From Pseudomonas capsici (GTDB lineage: Bacteria; Pseudomonadota; Gammaproteobacteria; Pseudomonadales; Pseudomonadaceae), in assembly GCF_017165765.1 (NCBI RefSeq), contig NZ_JAFGZD010000006.1:186001-250000 (forward strand): a DNA stretch of 64,000 nt. Reading direction: 5' to 3'. Position 1 is the stretch's first letter, and every line of letters starts with the position of its first letter. The translations under genes were made by a program, and so were the position numbers. Positions 57,028-64,000 of the stretch are shown piece by piece. Under the pieces are notes generated by a model, which was not told the origin of the DNA, did no database searches, and saw only the letters and a list, made by a program, of their open reading frames with translations.

Positions 57028-59451
57028 TTATTTGCTGTCAGGCAGCGCGTAGGCGATCACATAATCGCCACGATCAGGTGACTGACGCGCGCCACCGGCA
57101 GTGATGACGATGTACTGCTTGCCGGTCTTGGGCGAAACATAAGTCATAGGGCCGCCCTGGCTGCCCACTGGCAGACGGGTTTTCCAGACTTCCTCGCCGT
57201 TGGCGGAGTTGAAGGCGCGCAGGTAGTAATCCTGAGTTCCGGCGATAAACACCAGACCGCCCTGGGTAGACAGTGTCCCGCCCAGTGTCGGCATGCCGAT
57301 CGGCAATGGCAGGTGCATCTTGATGCCCATGGGGCCGGTATCTTCAACGGTGCCCACCGGCACTTGCCAGGCGACTTTCTGTGTCCTCATGTCGATGGCC
57401 GTCAGAGTGCCGAAAGGCGGTGCCTGACAAGGAATACCGGCCACCGACAGGAAACGGTTCTTGTTCACGGCGTACGGCGTGCCCTTGAGCGGTACTGCAC
57501 CCATGCCGGTGTTCAGCGCTTCACCGCCGGACGAGGCCTTGGCATCTTTTTCCTGCGGCACCATCTGAATCCACAGGCCCAGGCGCATATCGTTGACGAA
57601 GATGAAGCCATGGACCGGATCGGTGGAAATGCTGCCCCAGTTCATGCCGCCCAGAGAACCCGGGAAACTCAGCGAAATGTCAGTGCCCGGTGCGGTGTAC
57701 AGGCCCTCATAACGCATTTTCCTGAACGAGATACGGCACAGCATCTGATCGAACGGCGTCGCGCCCCACATATCCGATTCCGTCAGGTGCGGCGCGCCGA
57801 TCTGCGGCATCCCTACCGACAGAGGCTGGGTTTTCGAGTAAGGCTCGTTGGGGATGTTGGACGGTTTGACCGGAATCTCGTCAACCTGGGTCAGCGGCTG
57901 ACCAGTGGCACGATCCAGGACGTAGATCTGACCGGCCTTGGTGCCGATCACCACGGCTGGCACCTTGCTGCCATCGGCCTTGGTGAAATCGATCAGGCTG
58001 GGCTGCATGGGCAGGTCGAAGTCCCACAGGTCGTTGTGAACGGTCTGGTAGACCCACTTCTCTTCACCTGTGGTCGCGTTCAAGGCCAGCAGCGAAGCAC
58101 CGTACTTGTGATCCAGCGCGGTACGCTCTACCCCATAGATGTCGGTGGACGAACTGCCCATGGGCAAGAACACGGTATTCATCGCCGGGTCGTAGGACAT
58201 CGGCGCCCAGCTGTTGGGCGTACTGCGCACGTAAGTGCTGTCCGCAGCCGGTGCATTCCGCTCCTGAGGGTTGCCCGGATCGAAGGCCCAGCGCATTTCA
58301 CCGGTGACCACGTCAAAACCACGGATCACTCCGCCCGGCATATCGGCCTGAACGTTGTCTGCAACACGACCACCGACGACTACAGTGGTCCCGGCCATGA
58401 GCGGCGCGGAAGACAACTGATAGTAAGAATCCGGAACCTTGCCCAGACCGGCTTTCAGATCGACCTGCCCGTTATTGCCAAAACCCTGGCAAAACGCACC
58501 GGTATCGGCATCCACGGCAATCAGGCGCGCGTCGATGGTGTTGGTCAGCAACCGGCGCTGGCAATTGGCACCCGCCGGAACGGAAACGGCCTTGGCTGGC
58601 GTGCTGCCATCGGTTGGCTGAGTAACGGCGGCTGTGGCATCAAAGTAAGCCAGTCCGCGACAACGCTGCCAGACTGCCGACTGCGCGTTGATCTCGTTCT
58701 TCCACAGCTTTTTACCGGTGTCTGCATCCAGCGCAATGATGTTGTTGTGCGGGGTGCAGATAAACACCTTGTCGCCAATCTGCAACGGCGTGGTCTGGTC
58801 TTCGGCACCATTGCCGTTGCTGATTGCGATGTCGCCGGTGTTGTAGCTCCAGGCTGGCACCAGTTCCGAGACGTTGCTGCGATTGATCTGGTCCAGCGCT
58901 GCGAAACGGCTGCCGCCTTCATCATTACCGTAGTGCTGCCAGTCTTTCTGCGCCTTTGCCGGATCGACACGGGTCAGGCCCGGGCCATTGCCGTCAGGAG
59001 AAACCGAGGCATGGGGCACGAACATTCCCGCACCAGACGCAACAATGGCGATAAGCAAAGCACCCGCCAGCGCGTATCCGGCAGCACCGCCCTTCAAGCC
59101 ATTGGCCCTGCACAGCGCCGGATAGATCAGCGCCACCAACAGGCTGAGGACACCCAGAGCGAACAGCCGCGAAATCAGCGGCCAGAAATTCAATCCGGCA
59201 TCGGCCAGCGCCCAGATCACCGTAAGTGCCATCAGCGCAGCGAACAGCCAGGCACCCGCAAGACGTTGTCTGAAGAGCAGAACGCTTGATGCAATCAGTC
59301 CAAGACCAGCCAGCAGAAAGTACCAACTGCCGCCCAGCGTGACGAGATAGCCGCCTCCTGCGGCGAAAAGCAATCCAAAGACCAGCACACCCAGCGCGAC
59401 AACCCGGATGGGCCAGCGACTGAAGGATGCCGAAGGTTGAGACTTAGTCAT
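57028..59451 (-). CDS. Membrane-bound PQQ-dependent dehydrogenase, glucose/quinate/shikimate family
   Basis: An 807-residue quinoprotein. Five N-terminal membrane helices (residues about 17-145) are followed by an eight-bladed propeller with the family repeats (GDKVFICTPHNNIIALDADTGKKLW, WGATPFDQMLCRISF, TAGGARQSPDRGDYVIAYALP). The stretch PGSLGGMNWGSIS and FVNDMRLGLWIQM looks more like the quinate/shikimate branch than glucose dehydrogenase Gcd, so I give no symbol. It oxidises its substrate in the periplasm and passes electrons to ubiquinone. The start is ATG 59451, after an AGGA site; an upstream frame to 59523 is rejected. Confidence 0.88.
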   Translation of the reverse strand: MTKSQPSASFSRWPIRVVALGVLVFGLLFAAGGGYLVTLGGSWYFLLAGLGLIASSVLLFRQRLAGAWLFAALMALTVIWALADAGLNFWPLISRLFALGVLSLLVALIYPALCRANGLKGGAAGYALAGALLIAIVASGAGMFVPHASVSPDGNGPGLTRVDPAKAQKDWQHYGNDEGGSRFAALDQINRSNVSELVPAWSYNTGDIAISNGNGAEDQTTPLQIGDKVFICTPHNNIIALDADTGKKLWKNEINAQSAVWQRCRGLAYFDATAAVTQPTDGSTPAKAVSVPAGANCQRRLLTNTIDARLIAVDADTGAFCQGFGNNGQVDLKAGLGKVPDSYYQLSSAPLMAGTTVVVGGRVADNVQADMPGGVIRGFDVVTGEMRWAFDPGNPQERNAPAADSTYVRSTPNSWAPMSYDPAMNTVFLPMGSSSTDIYGVERTALDHKYGASLLALNATTGEEKWVYQTVHNDLWDFDLPMQPSLIDFTKADGSKVPAVVIGTKAGQIYVLDRATGQPLTQVDEIPVKPSNIPNEPYSKTQPLSVGMPQIGAPHLTESDMWGATPFDQMLCRISFRKMRYEGLYTAPGTDISLSFPGSLGGMNWGSISTDPVHGFIFVNDMRLGLWIQMVPQEKDAKASSGGEALNTGMGAVPLKGTPYAVNKNRFLSVAGIPCQAPPFGTLTAIDMRTQKVAWQVPVGTVEDTGPMGIKMHLPLPIGMPTLGGTLSTQGGLVFIAGTQDYYLRAFNSANGEEVWKTRLPVGSQGGPMTYVSPKTGKQYIVITAGGARQSPDRGDYVIAYALPDSK

Positions 59452-59891
59452 GTTGCATGATCCTGCTGATGCATGAACCCTTGAGAAAAGAGGCTTTTCC
59501 GTCGGCTCAGAGGCAAAGCCCACTGTAGGATTTTCCGGCTCTGAACATCGGGCCCGATGTCTGCGAAAAATTATTAACTAAACGGTTACTTTTTTAACGA
59601 TACCAAAAAAGCCGCTACCTGCGTCAGATTGTCACCCACGCAAAATGAGAATGACTCTTACGGATCTGGTAACAATCTATCTACCGGAACAAACAAGGAA
59701 GTGCCGACGGGAATCTTCGCGTCATGCAATTCGTAGCGGGCTGGCTGTGAGATTGAGTGGTTCGGGCAGGTACTCTCTCGGGGAAAGCGAGTTCATTCGC
59801 GAATGACTGCATTGAAGGCGATACATTCCCTTTGGATGTACCGGCCTTTCGCGAATGAGCGGAGCGCCGCCCGATTCACTCCTATAGGGGC
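59452..59891. other. Intergenic region with Fur-like site and REP-like repeat
   Basis: 440 bases without a gene. ATGAGAATGACTCT at about 59645-59658 resembles a Fur box (about 12 of 19 consensus positions), weak support. The REP-like palindrome at 59793-59858 lies nearer the small gene. A plus-strand frame at 59803-60264 overlaps that gene antisense and is not convincing. Confidence 0.35.
59793..59858. repeat. REP-like palindromic element
   Basis: TCATTCGCGAA (59793-59803) and its reverse complement TTCGCGAATGA (59848-59858) flank a 44-base spacer. The arms contain the same TCATTCGCGAA core as the element at 5045-5120. Confidence 0.7.
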
Positions 59892-60074
59892 CTATCTGAG
59901 TGGCGGCTCTTCATCTTCGTCTACCGGCGGGTTGACCGGCAGATCAGGATCGTCGCTCTCATCATTGTTGAGATCATCCAGGGCTGGATCGGCATCAAAA
60001 CCGGTTTCGCTGTCCGTCGGTCTGGTAGCGGGGCTTTGTGAAACATTACCCGGTGCATTCTCGTCAATTTCCAT
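59892..60074 (-). CDS. Small acidic hypothetical protein
   Basis: A 60-residue, highly acidic, proline-rich and probably disordered protein (DDLNNDESDDPDLPVNPPVD). The start is the ATG at 60074, six bases after GGAGA; the ATG at 60080 has no space for that site. It is short and low in complexity, but the ribosome site and clean open frame favour a real gene. No family recognised. Confidence 0.55.
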   Translation of the reverse strand: MEIDENAPGNVSQSPATRPTDSETGFDADPALDDLNNDESDDPDLPVNPPVDEDEEPPLR

Positions 60075-60306
60075 GACCATTCTCCGCGTGAAGCACAGGA
60101 TATCTGCGCTTTGTAGTGAGAAACGCCAGGGGTCCAGGAGTGCAAGGCAAACGATGAGTGGTGGATGCTTGACCACAAATGGCCATCAATCAGGATTCGG
60201 CCATGGGTCCTGTGCATTGGCGAATCGACATGATCCAGCATCGCCAAAATACATCACGCCATGATATAAATGCCGCCCTTCCCTAAACCGAAGCGACGCT
60301 ATCCCC

Positions 60307-60711
60307 ATGGCTGACACCCTCCACAAGCAGGATTTTGAAACCCTGTCCGAATTCCGTTATCAACTGAGGCGTTTCCTGCGTTTTTCCGAAGAGGCCGTGC
60401 AGACCTGCGGTGTTACTTCCCAGCAGTACCTTCTGATGCTGCATACCCAGGGTTTCAGCGAGCGCGACTGGGCAACCGTGGGTGAGCTGGCAGAGCGTCT
60501 GCAGATCGTGCCGCATGGGGCAGCGGCGCTGATGAAACGTTGCGAGGCTCTGGGACTGGTGAAGACTCAACGCAACGCCGCGGACCGGCGTGAGGTACAG
60601 GTCCGTCTCACCGACAAAGGCAGTGAGGTGCTGGCACAACTGGCTTTTCTGCATCGTGAAGAGCTCAAGTCGGCTGGCAAGCGTTTCCGCGTGCCTTTCG
60701 AGCAGGAGTGA
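60307..60711 (+). CDS. MarR-family transcriptional regulator
   Basis: A 134-residue winged-helix protein. The DNA-binding part is TVGELAERLQIVPHGAAALM, with the wing RNAADRREVQVRLTDKGSEV. It is 3 bases before the ClC gene and probably co-transcribed; by position it may control its own operon. The ligand is unknown. Confidence 0.88.
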   Translation: MADTLHKQDFETLSEFRYQLRRFLRFSEEAVQTCGVTSQQYLLMLHTQGFSERDWATVGELAERLQIVPHGAAALMKRCEALGLVKTQRNAADRREVQVRLTDKGSEVLAQLAFLHREELKSAGKRFRVPFEQE

Positions 60712-60714
60712 GCC

Positions 60715-62439
60715 ATGCAGCATAAACGTGACTTTGCCGTGAGCTACAGGATGCTGGCCCTGGTTGCCCTGTCGGTGCCGATTGGTGCCCTGGCCGTGGC
60801 TGCTGCGGCCCTTCTGTTGGCATTGATTCATCTGTTCACCAATCTTTTTTACTTCCAGCGTCTTTCGTTTACCGACGTCTCCCCGGCTGACAGTCATCTG
60901 GGCTTGTGGGCCATTGCCTTGCCCGTGCTGGGCGGTCTGATCGTGGGGCTGATGGCTCGTTATGGCTCCAGCAAGATCCGTGGACATGGCATTCCCGAAG
61001 CCATCGAGGCGATTCTGTTCGGCAAGAGCAAGCTGTCGTTTCGGGTCGCCGCGCTCAAGCCGCTGTCTTCGGCCATTGTGATTGGCAGTGGCGGGCCATT
61101 TGGAGCCGAGGGTCCGATCATCATGACCGGCGGTTCGATCGGATCGCTGCTTGCCCAGCACATTCAACTCAGCGCCGCCGAGCGCAAGACGCTGCTGGTG
61201 GCCGGTGCCACTGCCGGTATGACCGCCGTATTCGGCACTCCGATTGCCGCGGTCCTGCTGGCCGTGGAACTGCTGTTGTTCGAGCTTCGCCCGCGCAGTC
61301 TGGTACCGGTTGCGATTGCCTGCGCGGTTGCAGGTTTCCTGCGTGGGCAGTTGCTGTCCAGTGAACCACTGTTCGCCGTACAGACGCCTGCCGTAACCCC
61401 GATGATCATGTGGGGCTGCGTCATCGCCGGGCTGGCCAGTGGGATGCTGTGTATGGTGCTTTCCTGGTCGTTGTACCGGGTCGAGGACCTGTTCGGTCGT
61501 CTGCCATTGCACTGGATGTGGTGGCCGGCGCTGGGTGGTCTGGCGATTGGTGTTGGCGGCTATTTCGAGCCTCGTGCACTGGGTATCGGTTTCGATGTCA
61601 TTCGCGATCTGCTCAACAATCATTTACTGCTGAGTGCCGCGCTGGCATTGCTGGCGGTCAAGGCAATCATCTGGGTCATCGCTTTGGGTTCCGGCACTTC
61701 CGGTGGCGTACTTGCACCGCTACTGATGCTCGGAGCCGGCCTGGGCGCAGCATTGGCCCATGTGCTACCCGATGGCCAGGGAGCGCTCTGGCCACTGGTC
61801 TGCATGGCCGCGACGCTGGCCGGCGTGCTCGGTGCGCCACTGACGGCTGTGGTTTTCGCTCTGGGGCTGAGCCATGACCTGGAAGCCCTGCTACCCCTGC
61901 TGCTGACCGTCACTGTGGCCTATGCACTGACGGTACTGGTCGCCAAGCGCTCGATCATGACCGAAAAAATCGCCCGTCGGGGTTTGCACATCTATCGGGA
62001 ATACTCGGTGGACCCGCTGGAACGTCACGAAGCAGGCGAGATCATGACACGTCAGGTGCTGACCCTCGACGCCGACGCCTCTGTCGATCACGTTCGTGAA
62101 CAGGCCTTCGGCAGCGGCCAGGCACATCGAGCCTATCCAGTCGTGCAGCAGGGCCGCTTGCTCGGGATGGTCGATCGCCAGACCATGAATGCCCCTGCCA
62201 AACGCCTGGGCGATCTGTTTTCAGAACCGCCCGTCTTCTGCCTGCCCGGTGATAACTGCCGCCAGCTAGCCGGACGCCTGCTTGCCTTGGGGCTTGAACG
62301 CATTCCAGTGGTCCGCGACGCGGACAGTCTCGAAGTTGTGGGGCTTGTCAGCCGCAGCGATCTGCTCAAGACCTCTGTCGGCGTCCACGAAGAAGAAAAT
62401 GTACGGGAACAGCCTCTGCGCTGGGGAATCCCACGCTGA
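60715..62439 (+). CDS. ClC-family chloride channel/antiporter with C-terminal CBS domains
   Basis: A 574-residue membrane protein. ClC motifs are GSGGPFGAEGPIIMTGGSIG (GAEGP in place of the usual GREGP) and GSGTSGGVLAPLLMLGAGLG, with GIPEAIEAI between earlier helices. About residues 435-565 form a CBS pair (EIMTRQVLTLDADASVD and LALGLERIPVVRDADS). It moves chloride or another anion, possibly coupled to protons. CBS domains may sense nucleotides. The gene is probably co-expressed with the MarR gene upstream. Confidence 0.9.
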   Translation: MQHKRDFAVSYRMLALVALSVPIGALAVAAAALLLALIHLFTNLFYFQRLSFTDVSPADSHLGLWAIALPVLGGLIVGLMARYGSSKIRGHGIPEAIEAILFGKSKLSFRVAALKPLSSAIVIGSGGPFGAEGPIIMTGGSIGSLLAQHIQLSAAERKTLLVAGATAGMTAVFGTPIAAVLLAVELLLFELRPRSLVPVAIACAVAGFLRGQLLSSEPLFAVQTPAVTPMIMWGCVIAGLASGMLCMVLSWSLYRVEDLFGRLPLHWMWWPALGGLAIGVGGYFEPRALGIGFDVIRDLLNNHLLLSAALALLAVKAIIWVIALGSGTSGGVLAPLLMLGAGLGAALAHVLPDGQGALWPLVCMAATLAGVLGAPLTAVVFALGLSHDLEALLPLLLTVTVAYALTVLVAKRSIMTEKIARRGLHIYREYSVDPLERHEAGEIMTRQVLTLDADASVDHVREQAFGSGQAHRAYPVVQQGRLLGMVDRQTMNAPAKRLGDLFSEPPVFCLPGDNCRQLAGRLLALGLERIPVVRDADSLEVVGLVSRSDLLKTSVGVHEEENVREQPLRWGIPR

Positions 62440-62502
62440 AACACCACAGTAGCCTGGGGCCGTGCGCCCCATGGTTTTCAATTATTCACGGTTGCCCTGA
62501 AC

Positions 62503-63648
62503 ATGCCTTCACCGTCCAACATGACCCTTGCGGCGCGCTTGCGCTCGCTATGGCCTGCGCCCCACGCCATCGACACCCGAGAGAAGTTACGCGCCAGCAG
62601 CGGCGCGGCCCTGGGAATTCTGTTGGTCGCAAGCGTTGCAGCGCTCTGGCTGCACGGCGCATTCGCCATGGAACACAACCTTCTGGCCATGGCTATCGTC
62701 GCGCCCATCGGGGCCAGTGCGGTATTGGTGTTTGCCGTGCCATCGAGCCCGCTGGCGCAGCCCTGGTCGGTGGTGGGCGGTAATACGGTTTCGGCGCTGG
62801 CGGGCATTGCCTGCGCCAAATGGATTCCGGATGCCACACTGGCTGCCGCCCTGGCAGTCAGCTTGGCGATTGCCGCGATGCTGGCGACCCGTTGCCTGCA
62901 TCCGCCGGGAGGCGCAGCGGCGCTGTTGATGGTGATTACCGGTTGCGATCAGTTTATATACGCGCTGAGCCCGGTGATGCTCGATTCACTGCTGCTGGTG
63001 GCCGCGGGCGTGGTCTACAACAATCTGACCCGCCGTCCCTGGCCCCATGTTCAACAGGCGAAAAGCGACTCGCCTGCCAGCCGTTTCAGTGACGCGGATC
63101 TGGATGCCGCCCTGGCCCATTACAACCAGGTGCTGGACGTCAGCCGCGACGATCTTCACGAACTGCTGGAACGGGCAGAAGCCTCGGCCTACCAACGCAA
63201 GATGGGCGAGATACGCTGCGCAGACGTGATGAGCACGACACCGATAGTCGCCCGCCAGGAAATGCCTCTGCGCGAAGCCTGGGCCTTGATGCGTCGACAC
63301 AAGATCAAGGCGTTACCGGTGATTGACCGGCAACGCCATCTGATGGGCATAGTGACAGTGGCCGATTTCATGAAACAGATCGACCTGGACGCCCACGAAG
63401 GCGTGGGCTGGCATCTGCGCGCACTGCTGCGTCAAGTCAGCAACAAGCAACCGGCGAGCATTGTCGGTGAGATCATGACCCGCAAGGTACGCGTCGCCAG
63501 TGCCGAGCGCCTGCTGACCGATCTGGTGCCGGTGTTTTCGGAAAATGGCCATCGACATGTGCCGATCATCGACGCCCAACGCCATCTGGTGGGCATCATT
63601 ACCCAGTCGGACTTGATCAAGGCGCTGTATACGGCGGTGCGGGTCTAG
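62503..63648 (+). CDS. HPP-family membrane protein with CBS domains
   Basis: A 381-residue protein. Residues about 25-180 form an HPP-type integral membrane domain with the defining segment CLHPPGGAAALL and several hydrophobic helices. Residues about 235-380 are two CBS repeats (ADVMSTTPIVARQEMPLREA and EIMTRKVRVASAERLLTDLV, each followed by a VPxID-type turn). HPP domains occur in putative nitrite or other anion transporters. It follows the ClC-CBS gene by 63 bases, so both anion-transport-like proteins with CBS sensors may be used together (inference). Confidence 0.85.
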   Translation: MPSPSNMTLAARLRSLWPAPHAIDTREKLRASSGAALGILLVASVAALWLHGAFAMEHNLLAMAIVAPIGASAVLVFAVPSSPLAQPWSVVGGNTVSALAGIACAKWIPDATLAAALAVSLAIAAMLATRCLHPPGGAAALLMVITGCDQFIYALSPVMLDSLLLVAAGVVYNNLTRRPWPHVQQAKSDSPASRFSDADLDAALAHYNQVLDVSRDDLHELLERAEASAYQRKMGEIRCADVMSTTPIVARQEMPLREAWALMRRHKIKALPVIDRQRHLMGIVTVADFMKQIDLDAHEGVGWHLRALLRQVSNKQPASIVGEIMTRKVRVASAERLLTDLVPVFSENGHRHVPIIDAQRHLVGIITQSDLIKALYTAVRV

Positions 63649-63716
63649 AGCGCTTTCAAAAAACGCCCCACCCCCGCACTCGACAATGCTGACCGCTAAA
63701 CTTTCAGGCCGAACGC

Positions 63717-64000
63717 TCAGTTCGAGTTCTGGGTAACGAAGCTGCTGACCGCACGCACCACGGAGTTTGCACCTTGCTGAATCTCCTGGATCACACGGTC
63801 TGCATCGTTGGCCAGGGTCAGCGCCTCGGTGGCCTGCTCCGTGCTGCGCTCGATCACGCCAACAGCGCCGGAAGCAAGGCTCTGGTTTTCCTTGACCACG
63901 CTCACGATATCTTCCGTTGCCTTGGTGGTCCGGGAAGCCAGTTGTCGAACCTCGTCAGCCACCACGGCAAAACCTCTGCCCTGCTCACCGGCCCGGGCGG
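63717..64000 (-). CDS. Methyl-accepting chemotaxis protein, C-terminal part (5' end outside window)
   Basis: About 94 C-terminal residues. The first visible residues read [20 protein letters not shown], the signalling tip that contacts CheA and CheW, followed by a coiled-coil return helix ([34 protein letters not shown]) and a short tail. The N-terminal sensor and membrane parts are beyond the window, so the ligand cannot be guessed. The last residues lack an NWxxF-type CheR/CheB tether. Confidence 0.9.
   Translation of the reverse strand, partial: ARAGEQGRGFAVVADEVRQLASRTTKATEDIVSVVKENQSLASGAVGVIERSTEQATEALTLANDADRVIQEIQQGANSVVRAVSSFVTQNSN

Noticed and set aside
57313..59289. 658-codon plus-strand open frame opposite the PQQ dehydrogenase
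   Set aside because: His/Arg/Gln-rich antisense of a conserved quinoprotein; no start signal or family.

Overview
The window is Pseudomonas chromosome, most likely from the P. syringae group. That is inferred from gene content and protein style (yejABEF-type peptide importer, PilT/PilU-like ATPase, E. coli-type pgm, katG, PQQ dehydrogenase); no rRNA or other phylogenetic marker is present. Most of it is GC-rich core DNA, interrupted by one clear accessory island.

Layout. 1-3538: 3' part of a yejBEF-type peptide ABC importer. 3592-7440: a sigma-54 activator, a -24/-12 promoter, a GntP-type permease and 3-hydroxybutyrate dehydrogenase. 7587-18014: mostly minus-strand housekeeping and regulatory genes: PilT/PilU-like ATPase, ppiC, pgm, a nuclease-helicase of the DinG/XPD type behind a LexA-like box, a MocR-type regulator, an unassigned PP-loop ATPase and a quinone-oxidoreductase-like dehydrogenase. 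18327-19241: a LysR regulator.

19221-27866 is an 8.5 kb island. It is bracketed by a 106-bp direct repeat (95 of 106 bases identical) that carries the last codons of the LysR gene at each end. It holds a complete His-Xaa-Ser system (hxsD-hxsB-hxsC-hxsA: a small partner protein, two radical SAM maturases and an HXS-repeat secreted peptide precursor), two decayed small genes, a membrane protein, an AT-rich possible nuclease and a remnant at the right end. Just outside lies an orphan Tsi6-like immunity gene.

28689-34983: a small protein, a GNAT acetyltransferase, then a cobalamin riboswitch controlling a TonB receptor and a BtuCDF-type ABC importer. 35062-36963: a LysR regulator and a DUF1445 hydro-lyase that share the same palindromic operator.

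37564-54432 is one long operon of 11 tightly packed genes built on SrfA-SrfB-SrfC: an actin/Hsp70-fold protein, a large P-loop GTPase-like protein, several single-pass membrane proteins, two von Willebrand A proteins, a MacB/LolCDE-like ABC module, a SUMF1-domain protein and two coiled-coil lipoproteins. It looks like an envelope-spanning machine of unknown function and is, with the Hxs island, the most interesting content.

54495-64000: katG, a membrane PQQ dehydrogenase, a small acidic protein, a MarR-ClC-HPP cluster with CBS domains, and the 3' part of a chemotaxis receptor.
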